DNA of 64,000 nt, from assembly GCA_947172415.1 (NCBI GenBank), contig OX359191.1, positions 1,736,001 to 1,800,000 on the forward strand, in the 5' to 3' direction. This document shows, piece by piece, positions 32,043-44,560 of this stretch. The first letter of the stretch is position 1. The number at the start of each line of letters is the position of its first letter. The position numbers and the translations under genes are program-made. The stretch is from Chondrosia reniformis (lineage: Eukaryota; Porifera; Demospongiae; Chondrillida; Chondrillidae). The notes under the pieces were generated by a model. The model saw only the letters and a list, made by a program, of their open reading frames with translations. It had not been told where the DNA came from and searched no databases.

Positions 32043-33184
32043 CAGTGCAAGTTACAATATATATATATATATACACAAGGGACATTGTTCATGAAATAAA
32101 TTAAAGGCCCCAGCCTTTATGTCCCTTGTGTACAAGTTACCAAATTGTCTCTCACCCTGTTGTTTATGTGAATGCATGCAAGCAACCAACGGTACTCCTA
32201 GCTCACACTCAAGGCAAGTCAAATCTGCGGTGATTATTGGCTGAGACCCCCTGGAATTTTTGCTGATAATGGCATGCAGATGCATCATCTTCAGTCTATA
32301 CTTAGGTGTGAAAAGGTAATTGGAAGGCCATGCGTTTAACCTTATATGATCTGTAGAGACTATATACTACTCTGTATGCAGCAGTTTTTCAGTGTGGCTA
32401 AAGTCTTGTAGCGTTTCATATACCTGATTGTGATTATTTTGGGAGTCATTTGCATCCGTATTATATTATATACCTCAGTGTGATTATCTTGGGAGTCACT
32501 TGCATCCGTGTATAAATTTGTAACTTGCACTGTGTAGTACTTGATTGTATTTAAACATGCTTAATATAGCACTCCTTATTCTTACACATGGACAATTATA
32601 TATATACATATACTCGTAGGAGAGCGTCGACTTGTCATAGCCGTTCACCAAAGGGATGATCTTCTTTAGCAACAAGACGGTGACGTTTTCGCAACGTCAC
32701 AAGATTCCACTAAATGTTTATGGAGCGACATACGAGAGGTGTTGGTGACGCAATAGAGAAAGATCATAAACATCATCAGATTGCGCAATCGTAACCTTGA
32801 ATTCATTATATCTTGGTTATTTTGCTCATTTAATTAAGCAAAACTTCGCCAGACGTTTCCTATGCACATGTACCATGATATATGTTGGTTTCACAGTTAT
32901 CTGACAAATTGAAATTTTTTATTAATATAACACATGGTTTGAATATAAATTCCCCATAGGTTTTCTATAGTCCTATGGCCTTTTATATGCAAACTTTGTC
33001 CTCCGTTTTCTAACAAACGGAGGCCTAAATAAAAAATCCCTTCTTTTAAAACGAGTTTTATACCCTATACTTTATGATGATATGCCCATTTTGTTTCTAG
33101 ATCCTTTCTTGGAGCCATATGAATTATTTAATTAATTATTTATTTATTTATTTAGATTACCTTAGTATATTGTAACTTGCACTG
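32043..33184. mobile_element. Mariner-like non-autonomous element, 1.14 kb, TA duplication
   Basis: The ends are CAGTGCAAGTTACAA at 32043 and its exact inverse TTGTAACTTGCACTG ending at 33184, both flanked by TA and longer AT runs. CAGT ends with a TA target are typical of Tc1/mariner. A partial extra right end (GTAACTTGCACTGTGTAG) lies inside at 32520, next to a tandem duplication of about 45 bp (GATTATTTTGGGAGTCATTT type). A hairpin pairs ACACAAGGGACAT with ATGTCCCTTGTGT near 32094-32132. No transposase frame survives. Confidence 0.75.
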
Positions 33185-33539
33185 TATATATATAATGGCA
33201 GCAATGCAGCACAGCAAAAAATATACGTCAGTTTGCACATTTACATATAAACTACAGTAGTTATAGTACACATAGTTTACAAGATGTCGTCCAGATTTGT
33301 TAAGCTACAGCTGCTACCTCCTGTCACAATAGTTCGTGGTGCGATCAGCTCTCCACTATCGATATCGGTCCACAGTATGCTTGGATATATATCATCCAAA
33401 TATTTTCCGTATAAGACATTCCTACTTGCGAATTAAGAGTGATCATGAGTATGAGAATGAGGCCAAGACCCTCTTCAGAGACACCAATGTCACAATTATA
33501 CCACGTGCGCATGTGGTAAAAGACATCTTGGAGTGACTG

Positions 33540-33830
33540 TTGGCTGCTCCCAGTCATCCAAGGTGACAAATTGAAAATTGTACATGTCACTTAATTCCAT
33601 GGTATATATACGTAATTGGTAAGGTGACCTCCCAGTGATTATTTCTTCAAAGTGTCATCATAGCCTTAGCACAGGGCGAGTCATCCAAATTACAAAAAGA
33701 CAAACATTATATGCATGATCATGATCATCAATCATAAAAAAAAATCCAAAATCAGTATACATGCACACACCAATGAGCCGTTGAGTTTCAAAAACTTCAA
33801 CTCATGCATACATAACTGTTACAAAAGAAT
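33540..33830. repeat. Family A relic and 50-bp tract shared with 12638-12687
   Basis: 33540-33690 carries CCCAGTCATCCAAGGTGAC and GGTGACCTCCCAGTGATTAT, related to family A. 33774-33823 matches 12638-12687 almost fully (GTTGAGTTTCAAAAACTTC and so on), the far end of the duplicated CARD-exon block. Confidence 0.5.
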
Positions 33831-33860
33831 GTCATAAAGAAAACACCAAATCTGAAATGT

Positions 33861-36058
33861 TCACTTGTAGTTGGCAGATATGTTGAGACAAATCCCACTA
33901 ATTGGAGGAAGACATCTTGGGGTACTTATATTTTGAATAAAGCAATACACTGCCAGGACTAAGGTTGCCATGGTAAACAGGGATGACACTATGCCAATTA
34001 GGAACTGCATGAATCCAAATAAATCCAAGAAGAACAAAGTTTCCAGCAAAATCCAGTAATAGTCAAACACTGATATGTGGTCCTTGAGAATATCAATGGT
34101 ATTCCCTTGACCTCGGCTCCCCATTAGCACTTCTCTCACCCCAACCACGCCCCTCTCTCGGCCGTCAGGTCCAGTAATGGCTGCTGCAGTCACCTCTCTG
34201 TATCCAACCACAGTATTTACTTCATGATCAGACTCCAGTAGGGGAGCCTCCTCAGTATCACCATTGCGATTTGGAACACGATGTTGTACAGATGATTGAC
34301 GTTGGCCCTGTTTCTTCCTCCCATCCCCACCCTTGACTCTCTGCTGTCTCTTGGCAATACAGTAACCAATGGTCCCTCCCAGGAAGAAAACAAGAGAGAC
34401 AGTCACAATAAACAGTCCGGTGAAGGTTTGCATTTTGTTACGAAAGTCATACTGCTGAACTCCAGCATAGTACACTACTGAACATAGAAATAGAAGAGTC
34501 AAAACCACAACTATTGCTTCATAGATAAATCTAAAACATTTGATTTTTTTACAGTCGCTTGAACAACATGTAAAACACTTGTGGTCTAGTGACAGTTTGT
34601 ATCTCTTGTATCTCTTCTCCAAGGTGACCCTCCGGCTTTTGATTAGCTTAACCATACACATCACAACTAAGCAGTACCAAACGGCATAGCCCCATATGAA
34701 CTCGGAGTGGCCAATCATTCCATTGAAATTTTGGGACAAAAATCCATTAGTTGTAAAGTCCGGAAACACTTGCCCCAGTACGTACACACTCGCCATTAAG
34801 CTGCCACTCAGACTATAGGCCCAACCAAAATCCAAGATATAAAGGATATAACCAGATGGGAGTGTCCATAACAATCCTCTCAGGGACATCCCCGTGTACT
34901 CCCTCAGGAATCTCTGGGTATACTGATCAGTCCAATTGGCATCTGGTCGTCCAAGCAGCCAATCAAATACACCTAAGCGACTGAAAAGAAACATAGCCTA
35001 ATTACATACCCCTCACTACATGATTAAGAGAAACAGCAAGTCCCACAGTCACTGAAGAAGAGGAAAATTCTGGCTAGAAACATCTATCTGGCTAATTAGT
35101 AAAAAGGAAAAAATGGAAAAATAGGGGAACTTTAAGATCTAAAGCCGATCTTAAAGCATCGATGTCATCATCATTAAACTCTGGGTATTACCCCTGCCCA
35201 CCCTGAGGAGTGCAATGAGCTAATAAGGATGAAACAGCTGTCTATGGCTCGACCATCTTTTTGAGTGGCTATAGGGGGAGACTCTGGTTCCCATCAAGTG
35301 AACTTCAGTTCCGCCCATTAAGCTCATTGCGCTCCTCAGGGGACATGAGTGGGCAGGGGTAATATCCAGAGTTTAATGATGATGACAGAAAAAAACTGGT
35401 GTGAAATTGTATTCTCATCCAAATGTTATCCCTGAGCAAGAGGTCAATTGAAAATAGTCTATTCTTACAGTCTTTCCTTAGCTTATTATGTCAACCACAT
35501 AGGAATTACCTATTTATGCATGATTAGTTTGGTATACCAGACCCTTCTCCAGGTTCCTATTTGAGAAGGATCAAGGTAGTAAGGCTAGTCATGTTAGCTA
35601 ACCTCTCAAAGTCATTAATGTTGCTTCCTATGCTGAAGTAAGTCCCCCAGCCAATAAAGAGACTAGCCCATGTCAACAAGCCGACCAAAACGGAAGCCTT
35701 AAAATGGAAACCTACCACAATCTGCAGGACAAAGGAGGGAAAGGTCAAAGTTCACACAGCTCGCCCAAAGAGAATAATGGACAGTATATAGCAGCAGCAA
35801 AATCATCACATCTAAGATCTTTAAAACTGTTTTATTCCTTACGAGAAGGAGAGCTGTTGGGACCGCCATTACAGCTCGACCAGTGAGATGAGATGTCCAG
35901 TAGGTTTCATTCAAAGAGCTCCAGTCGACAATACCGCCTCCTCGCATTCTGTTGAAAATTCCTCCAGCTGCAGGTATAGCTACGACGACAAACGTCAGAA
36001 ACACTAGTGTCAGAACAGCCTTGAAGGAGTAATACGAAACACATCCAATCGACGCCAT
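33861..36058 (-). CDS. Multi-pass membrane protein of unknown function, 513 aa, 3 exons
   Basis: Exons: 36058-35756, 35721-35603, 34980-33861. Phases are 0 and 2 and match, total 1542 nt. Intron 1 is only 34 nt (GTGAAC...CTGCAG). I count about nine or ten hydrophobic segments: four in exons 1 and 2, then several between residues about 180 and 390, a hydrophilic loop with basic and Gln-rich sequence and the acidic-dileucine-type EEAPLLESD, and two or three segments near the C-terminus. A cluster CFTCCSSDCKK sits in an inner loop. Dileucine signals of this kind direct proteins to lysosomes or endosomes, so a lysosomal or plasma-membrane site is likely. Two Asn-glycosylation sequons in the first outer region (NETY, NWTD) fit. 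I do not recognise the family. It shares a 238-bp head-to-head promoter region with the ligase III gene. Confidence 0.75.
35160..35390. repeat. Fold-back element in intron 2 of the membrane-protein gene
   Basis: The arm at 35160-35227 (with CATCATCATTAAACTCTGG and TACCCCTGCCCACC) is the reverse complement of 35325-35388 (GGGCAGGGGTAATATCCAGA...TTTAATGATGATGAC). About 100 bp of spacer. Confidence 0.75.
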
Positions 36059-36296
36059 CTTATCACGTGTGTCTCATGTGATCTGTACGGAAATGGCTGA
36101 CTGCACAAATTGAAGCATTTGTCCGATCTAAGGTACCTTTTATAATTCAATTATATTGCCATATTATTTGTCCTGAAAAAATGAAGTTTATAGATTTCTA
36201 ATTTACCAATCGATTTGTACTAATATGGTATGATAATGCATAGATCTGATAATCATGCACTTCACGTACGTACGCATTTTTCAATTCTTAGATCAC
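36059..36296. promoter_or_regulatory. Head-to-head intergenic region, likely shared promoter
   Basis: Only 238 bp separate the start codons of the minus-strand membrane protein and the plus-strand ligase III gene. It contains TATCACGTGTGTCTCATGTG next to the minus-strand start and ACGTACGTACG near the plus-strand start, and no clear TATA box. Use as a bidirectional promoter is inference. Confidence 0.45.
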
Positions 36297-39200
36297 ATGG
36301 CGGATGTTAAATATTGTGCCGAATATGCCAAGACGGGTCGCAGTGGATGCAAAAAGTGTAAAAAGACCATCGAGAAAGGAACGTGTCGCATCGGAAAGGT
36401 CACGCCCAACCCTTTCAGTGACGATGGAGGAGATATGAAGGTGTGGTATCACGTGGGCTGTATGTTTGAATCCTTTCAGAGAGCTCGGGCCGCTACCAAG
36501 GTGATAGAGACAGCTGCTGATGTGGAAGGGTTTGCCGACCTGAAGGACAGTGAAAAGGATGAGATCAAAGAGCTAATTAAAGGTACATACACCTTTGATC
36601 TCTTTACAAAAAAACAGGGAATGAAGTACAATTTTGGGGGACAACCTTTTAATATGTGTTTGCTATTAAAAATTGGCAGTTTGGTTTACTTGAAGGTGCG
36701 GGGGAGGGGAAGAGGAAAATGCCTTCCCCACCCCTAAAAAGGAAACCTGGTAGTCTATAGTTTATAATCTCCTTCTAAATGTAAGTTTGTTCTCTCTGTT
36801 TTCTGCAGAACTTGAATCCAAACGATCAGCTAGTAAAGATAAAGGAAAGCAAAAAGCTGCAAAGCAGAAGCAACTCCCTGTAACTCCTTCTAAATCGTCT
36901 GCTACTCCTTCTAAATCGTCTGCTACTCCTTCTAAATCGTCTGCTACTCCTTCTAAATCGTCTGCTACTCCTTCTAAATCGTCTGCTACTCCTTCTAAAT
37001 CGTCTGCTACTCCTTCTAAATCGTCTGCTACTCCTTCTAAATCTACTGCTACTCCTTCTAAATCTACTGCTTCTTCAGAGGTGTCGGAGGCCACTGATGG
37101 TCAGAGCTCAAGTCTTCTCTCATTTCAAAAGTTTCAGGATTTGTGTAGTTCAATTGAAAATGAGCCCAGTTACAATTCAAAAAGCAAACTTGTAAAAGAT
37201 TTTATTCGCAAGGAGGTTACTGGAAATGGTAATTCTCCTGACACACTAGTTAAGATGCAGTTTTATTGTTAAACTTTAGTCCAACATTTCAACCCTGGGG
37301 ATTTCTTCAGTGACTTATATAACACATTAATTATCTACATTTCTCATTAAGCCCTACATTGCATTTTTTGTTATCTATCATCACTCATCTCCTCATTGAA
37401 TGTCACACTTTGTATCTAGACCATTTACTTACATACTTAATTACCATCATTTCCTTTTAAATATGATCATAAAGACACTTGAACATTTCTTGGATGTATA
37501 CTTGAATGTCTAATATATTTTTGTTTGATCAGATGTAAATGAAGTGTACCTGTTGGTGAAGATGTTGCTTCCAGGAGTTGGTAAGAAGAGGGTGTACAAT
37601 CTCCAGAGCAAGCAGATGGTCAAGTTGCTGAGTCAGGTGTTTCTCTGTGACGTTGATGATATGATAGAAGACCTTGGAAAGGTGGGCAATTAATGGAATA
37701 ACAAAAGCCTAGTATATTAGTAGTTATTAATGTGCGTCTTTGGAGGGATTTATGATTTGAGCATCTAAAAGTGCAGTTTGACATTTTTGACCCCCAACAA
37801 GATCAAACGGAAAACTGCATTTTTAAATGCAAATATTGAAATATTAACCCTTTAGGATACATTTGACGCAGTCATCCCTTATCGTAATGATCAATGTGTA
37901 GGGTGACGTAGCTGAAACAGCTGTTACCTTCTTCCAACAAAGTTCTGGCGTGCAGGCCCTCCCCAGGAGCACTTTGAAGCTGCATGAAGTTGACAAGTTT
38001 CTGGACAAGATGGCTACCCTCACTCGGGAGGAGGAACAGCTGAGGGAACTGAAGGGGATTATAAGAAAATGTTCCCATGGTGATCTTAGATATATTATCA
38101 GACTACTGAAGAATGATCTCCGCATGAACGCTGGAGCAAAACCTGTGTATGTTGATATCATGTGACTATCATGTAACTTTCATGTGACTATCATATGACT
38201 GCTTGCTCATCTCACTTTACATTACTCTTAATTCTATAGGTTTGATGCCTTGGATCCAAATGCATATAAGGCTTTTCAAGTGTCGCACGATATCTTTGAT
38301 GTTGTTCAGAGAGTTTCAAAACAAAATGAGTCAGGAGCTGAGGGGAGTGTCCCTGGAATGAAGAAGGTTCTGAGTATTAGACTGACATTGATGACGCCAG
38401 TGAAGCCCATGTTGGTATGTACCATGTGTTACTGCTGCCTTGGTAATATTTGCATTTCAATTTGGGGATTTCCCCAGGCAGAGGCCTGTAAGTCCATAGA
38501 GATGGCAATGAAGAAGTGTCCTGAAGGTATGTTTGCTGAGGTAAAGTATGACGGTGAACGAGTACAGATTCATGTGAAGGGAGGAGAGTTTCAATATTTT
38601 AGTAGAAGTTTGAAATCAGTTACACCTCACAAAGTGGCTCATATCAAAGACTATCTCCCAAAAGCCTGTCCCCATGGCAACAGTATGATACTGGACAGTG
38701 AGGTACGTATGTAAGTGGTGTTTGCTAAACCTAGATGGACTATCAGGTCCCTTTTCCAAATAAGGTGCTCATGGTTGACTTGAAAACTGGAAAGCCACTT
38801 CCATTTGGGACTCTTGGAGTACATAAGGTATGTCATGTGATAGTCAGGTGATAGTCAGGTGATAGTCAGGTGACTATCCCTACATTCACTGTAATACTAC
38901 AGAAAAATGCATTTGAAGATGCTGCCTGTTGTCTATTTGTGTTTGATATTTTGTACTTTAATGGAGAAAATCTACTGACCAAGTGAGTGACGGGGTGTAG
39001 TACTGTACCCACAACACTTGTGGTTTTCTAGCAATCTCATTTTACATAAATCTGTTACAAGGAGTATGAAGGAAAGGCGGGCCATTTTGGAGAAGAACAT
39101 TTCACCAGTAAAGAACAGAATTATGCTGTCTGAGCAAACATTAATCACAAAACCAGATGAGCTGCAGCAGTTAATGTCATCGGTCATGAAACAAGGGCTT

Positions 39201-42200
39201 GAGGGACTCGTATTGAAAGATCTAAAAGTATGTAAAAGACGTGTGACAGACTTTACAGTTGAAGGTATCCCTAAATGTACGTATGACTCGATCCTCTGAC
39301 ATTTACAGGGAGTGTATGGTCCGGGTAAAAGGCACTGGCTTAAAGTGAGTTTTTATTTTGTTTTATTATTAATTCAAGTATTTCCATGGCAACAGCCTCA
39401 ATTGTGTAGATGAAGAAGGACTACTTGGCTGGAGGTTCTATGGCTGATAGTGCAGACCTAGTGGTATTAGGGGCCTACTATGGAACTGGCAACAAAGGTA
39501 TTCAAATTGCAGTAGCCATGGTTACTTGTATACGCCAATGCAATACTCAACACACTTAGTCTGGTAATGGACTGACCCAATTAGCTATAGCAGATTATAA
39601 TGTTACTCATACGTAGTAGATGTACGTATTTGTTGCATTTATAATAAAAAGATAATTACGTATATATTTAAGCATCAGCAACACTTATATTTGAGATTTG
39701 GACGTACGTAAGTCTTCTTCAGCAATATATACCTACCTTTTCATAGATGTACCATACTGCGTATATATACATATGTACATATGGACTGTTCTATTGAGCT
39801 ATGGACTACATGTTTATTTCCCATTTATGAATGTGTACTGATTGTGGTTGCCATGACAACATTCTGTTCCTCCTTATGTATTTATATATCAGGTGGGATG
39901 ATGTCAGTGTTTCTGATGGGACTGTATGATCCTGTTTGTAAGAAGTGGAAAACGGTAGCTAAGTGTGGTAATGGCCACGATGATGCAACAATTACCAAAT
40001 TGCAGTCTGAATTGAATGTAGTCAAGATACAAAAGGTTAGTTATAGCAAACTTTAGTCCCTGATTTTCTGGTCTGTTGCAATGAACTGAGTTACTGTGCA
40101 TGGAACTCTACATTCAACTATAATCTTGTTTCATCCCATAACTTGGTCAATGTGTGCCACCCATCCATCCATCCTCCCACCCTTCCATATCTACTATCCA
40201 TCCTCCCACCCTTCCATAGTCTACTATCCACCCATCCATCCATCCTCCCGCCCTTCCATAGTCTACTATCCACCCATCCATCCATCCTCCCGCCCTTCCA
40301 TAGTCTACTATCCATCCTCCCGCCCTTCCATAGTCTACTATCCACCCATCCATCCATCCTCCCACCCTTCCATAGTCTACTATCCATCCACCCGCCCTTC
40401 CATAGTCTACTATCCACCCATCCATCCATCCACCCACCCTTCCATAGTCTACTATCCATCCACCCACCCTTCCATAGTCTACTATCCACCCATCCATCCA
40501 TCCTCCCACCTTTCCATAGTCTACTATCCACCCATCCATCCATCCTCCCACCCTTCCATAGTCTACTATCCACCCATCCATCCATCCACCCACCTTTCCT
40601 TTCAGTCTACTATCCATCCACCCACCTTTCCATTTAGTCTACTATCCATCCACCCACCTTTCCATTCAGTCTACTATCCATCCACCCACCTTTCCATTTA
40701 GTCTACTATCCATCCACCTACCCTTCCACAGTCTACTATCCATCCACCCACCTTTCCATTTAGTCTACTATCCATCCACCCACCTTTCCATTCAGTCTAC
40801 TATCCATCCACCCACCTTTCCATTCAGTCTACTATCCATCCACCCACCTTTCCATTTAGTCTACTATCCATCCACCCACCTTTCCATTCAGTCTACTATC
40901 CATCCATCCTCCCACCCTTCCACAGTCTACTATCCATCTATCTATCCATCCACCCACCCTTCCATAGTCTACTATCCATCCTACCACCCTCCATTCAGTC
41001 TACTATCCATCTCCCTATTCAGGACCCATCAAAGGTTCCCAGTTGGTTGAGTGTTCACAAGACATTGATTCCAGATTTTGTTGTAGCAGATCCAAAAGTA
41101 AGTGATTTATAGTCAAGTAAGCCTTTAGCCAACATCAATATACTATATAGGATTTGGATCTGTCCTTATTTTAAATCCTATTATACGTACATACATACAT
41201 TTGTATGTCCTACATATCGCTGTTACCTATATTTCCTACGTTCTTTTGTAAAACACTAAAGACCACTTTTAAACAACTTTTTAACTATTTGAGCTGGCTA
41301 TGTCTGAAAGACTTCAAATATAAAAATTATTTCTTTCTATACTGTATACTTCAGCTCTGCACCATTGTAGTGATGCATTCATATACATACATGTAACTCC
41401 CTTCTCCTGCAGACGGCCCCTGTTTGGGAGATAGCAGGAGCAGAGTTCTCCCAATCATCCACTCATACGGCAGATGGAATATCAATTAGATTTCCTAGAG
41501 TGACTCGGATTCGTGATGACAAAGACTGGCAAACAGCTACTGATTTAGATCGTCTTAAGGTACAGTATTGTACATACGTACATACGTAGTATAATAATAA
41601 AGCTACTGTGATTGGAATGTATCATTTTATTTGTCTTTTTCAAAAATAAATAGGAGAATCATGGCTTATAGGTTAATAGCCCAACCTAGGAATAGCTACT
41701 ATGCATATGTTGTATATATAGCAGTAAAGCTTTTCTAAATCCAGTATTATATACGTATATTAGATCTAAAAGGTTTTTCTACCTTTACTTTAGAGACTTC
41801 TGAAACTTGACCTTCAACTATTGTACATACGTACGTATACGTATATGTACATATTATGAATGTTGGTTGCCTGAATGTGACTCTCTAATAATCTACTCTT
41901 TAGGTTTTGTACAAAACATCAAAGGAATCCACAGGTAACTTAACTCATGTATTAAAGGATCCTTATATCTTATCACATACATATACCTAACATTGTTGGT
42001 ATGAATAGCTGGAAATATTGGTGGAGCAATATTTGATGGCTACCTTAAATTAATTTAACTCATATATTAAAGGATCCTCATATCTACCATTGTTGGTATG
42101 AATAGCTGGAAATATTGATGGATCAATATTTGGAGGAATGCCTGAGTTTAGGCATGTATTTGATCATTTGTAACATGTATGTATGTACTCCCAAAGTGTT

Positions 42201-43881
42201 TGCAAGTTAAAATATTGATGGCTACCTCTCTAACAGAATATTGCCCATAGTGTATTTCCAGCTACCTACAGTATATGATTATCTATGGATACTAATCATA
42301 TGTTATAGTATCACATGACACTCACATGCAAACATTAATGGTAATATAATTTGATGGTTTTGTTCCCCATTTGGCTTAGTTTGAGTGTGAATATGAATTA
42401 AATAATTTGTATATACGTATGTACATACACAAACCTATGAATAATCTAACACACCATTTTTCAACATGCTACATCTACTTTAGATTAAAGGCCTATAGGG
42501 AACTAAACCTAGTGAGAGCTTTGGATGAGGATACAAGAGTTTCTCCTTCTACTTCTCTTCTTCTCCACTGGTAGTACATATATATGTGTTATGTGCATTT
42601 GTGATGTGCTGTCCATCCATAGATGTAGATGTTGCTATGGAAACAGAAGGTGGTGATCTAGATCAAGATGAGGATATGGAACAAGACATGCCTACCTCAT
42701 CAAAGAAAGGGTTTACCCCCAAAAGGGAGCCCCTCCCCCAGACTGAGGAAGATGAAGTTCCAGCTGCAAAGAAGAAAAGAGTTGTGTGCAAGTATGGTGC
42801 ACAGTGCTACCAGACCACCCTGGAGCACAGGAGAAAGTATTCACACCCAAATGAGGAGGGTCAGGGTGGGGGAGCTGTAAGTGGCGTATGGAGGGACTCT
42901 ACTTCATAGTAATAACTATAATAGACTAATTATGTACATACGTACTGTATGTAAGTAAACAGGCTCTGCATGGCATATATATGTACATGTATGTACATAT
43001 ATATGTTCTATGTTCTGTATAGGCGAGCCTGCCAAACCTGTTTAGTAACAAGGTTTTCTATCTGGACAAGAGTTCGTTGGACATGTATGATGACCTGAAA
43101 CGCTACATTATAGCGTAAGTTATGATATTGTGACATACAATTCTATATCTTTCATTGCTGATTTAGACTTTCCTTCAAGCCTAATATTGCTGAAACTAAA
43201 TATTTTATCACTTCTCCCATCATTTCAATACCATCTAAAAATTACAAGACAACTTTATGTACAGTATATACGTACAGTATATACTGTATATACAGTATGT
43301 ACGTACATACGTATATACGTATATAAGAAGTCAGTCTGTTTCCTCTTTGGCTACTATAGATATGATGGTGAGATAACAGATGATGCAGAACTGAAAGATG
43401 CCACACATTTCATTAGCTCTGCTTCTCCACAGGTAAATATAATAGCTTCATAGAGGTCTAATGTACTGTACTTATATGGCTGGATATTTGGCAAAACTTT
43501 ATCTACTTTTACTATTCATTATTTTTAGTATGTTCTAAGATAGTACTGTATGCGTGATAATTTGGTGGGACCATTTTGGTAGAATTGTTAGTCAAATTGA
43601 AGGATATTTAATTTTTAAATTATACAGTATATTGGCTGTTTACTTCATATGTTTTCACTAATTATGAGGCTTAGCTTCTATCCAAAGAATTGAGTGGCTC
43701 TTAATTGTATAAATTGTAGATCCCACCATATATGTACAATACTAATTACACTTTATATTTGGATTTTATCTGATGTACGTAGAAATTATCAAAGAATATT
43801 CCAATTGTGAGACCAGATTGGATTTGGGACACTCTAAAAGCTGGAAAGTTACAGATGGTGGACAATTACTTGAATAATTAG
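36297..43881 (+). CDS. LIG3: DNA ligase III with N-terminal PARP-type zinc finger, extra PBZ finger and C-terminal BRCT, 948 aa
   Basis: Nineteen exons: 36297-36582, 36809-37228, 37533-37681, 37902-38146, 38240-38414, 38478-38702, 38765-38827, 38903-38982, 39062-39227, 39309-39344, 39410-39497, 39893-40035, 41023-41097, 41413-41559, 41904-41934, 42623-42876, 43023-43114, 43360-43432, 43783-43881. Total 2,847 nt, in frame throughout. Exon 1: PARP-type zinc finger (GCKKCKK, WYHVGC), which senses nicks. Exon 2: a linker with nine TPSKS units. Exons 3-5: DNA-binding domain. Exons 6-12: nucleotidyl-transferase core with the AMP-accepting Lys in EVKYDGERVQ, then motif GLVLKD. Exons 13-15: OB fold with RIRDDKDW. 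Exon 16: acidic linker and a PBZ finger CKYGAQCY...H-x5-H. Exons 17-19: BRCT, which in relatives binds XRCC1. An in-frame ATG at 36255 would add 14 residues; vertebrate LIG3 uses an upstream start for a mitochondrial form, but this extension is too short to call. Ligates nicks in base-excision and single-strand break repair. The PBZ is the unusual part. Confidence 0.95.
36889..37077 (+). repeat. In-frame 21-bp coding minisatellite (TPSKSSA x 9)
   Basis: Nine units of ACTCCTTCTAAATCGTCTGC plus T, the last two with TCTACT in place of TCGTCT, encode TPSKSSA or TPSKSTA in the ligase III linker. Units are nearly identical at the DNA level, so recent expansion is likely. Each unit carries a TPxK site of the kind phosphorylated by cyclin-dependent kinases. 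Confidence 0.95.
40155..41015 (+). repeat. Intronic minisatellite, ligase III intron 12
   Basis: About 25-30 units built on CTTCCATAGTCTACTATCCA plus variable CATCCATCC/CACCCACC runs. The proximal half has a CATAGT version and the distal half an ATTTAGT or ATTCAGT version. The strand is pyrimidine-rich. Long frames over it on both strands have no stops only because of composition; the region is bounded by the donor at 40036 and the acceptor at 41022. Confidence 0.95.
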
Positions 43882-43979
43882 AAACTTAAATTAGTAATTT
43901 TCTAATTTACGTACTTGTAAAATAGTTACATAGATAGCGTCACAAGTATTTTGTATGTATATTAAAAAAATGAATACAT

Positions 43980-44560
43980 GTATCTTGAATAAGCCTATGT
44001 GGCTAGGTTCATCAATCATGATTAATTTTAAATTCAAACTATCACTAGCCAGATGAAACATCCATTTTGGTAGCAATTTCAGCTACCTTCATCAGGGATT
44101 TATGACAAAGGATATAGCTACACAGTTTATTAAATATAGGTTCATAAAGTAATTGTGGTGAGTTGACAGTACTAGTTGATGATATGATACCATTCAGAGG
44201 GGCCAAATTTAAAAATATGTAGTTGAGGAGGTCCTAGCCTTGCATTCGAGAGGAAGAATCCCCTTTACCCTGTTTAAGGTATTAGGATGGTTCTGGATGT
44301 GCCAACTTTCAAGAAGGCATCGTGTGGTGACATATATGGGTTTGAGCTATTACTTCAGCTAAAGATAGGTCAATACAGTAGCCTGTGGACCATACATGTT
44401 CAGCCAAAGCATTGATGCTGTCACGTCACCATTTCTGCATGACAGCACGATGATGTTCAGGTATATAGTCTGTGGTTTATATAGGCTGTGTCTTGACTGC
44501 ATGTCCAATGTATATACCTTACTGCAGTTGGAGCATGGGATCCCTTTGCACTGGTTAGAT
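43980..44560 (-). pseudogene. Penelope-like GIY-YIG endonuclease remnant
   Basis: Read on the minus strand with frame changes, 44540-44310 gives CSNCSKVYIGHAVKT, later NALAEHVWSTGYCIDL. The YIG, EH and ALAEH...ID series is the GIY-YIG nuclease end of Penelope-like elements. Several stops break it. It lies between the convergent ligase III and sacsin-PARP genes. Confidence 0.5.

Noticed and set aside
32052-32288. 78-codon frame, minus strand, with several Cys
   Set aside because: It lies inside the mariner-like element, starts at its inverted end, and shows no known motif.
40096-40701. Open frames of 155-201 codons on both strands
   Set aside because: They are products of the intronic minisatellite; ligase III splices cleanly across the region from 40035 to 41023.
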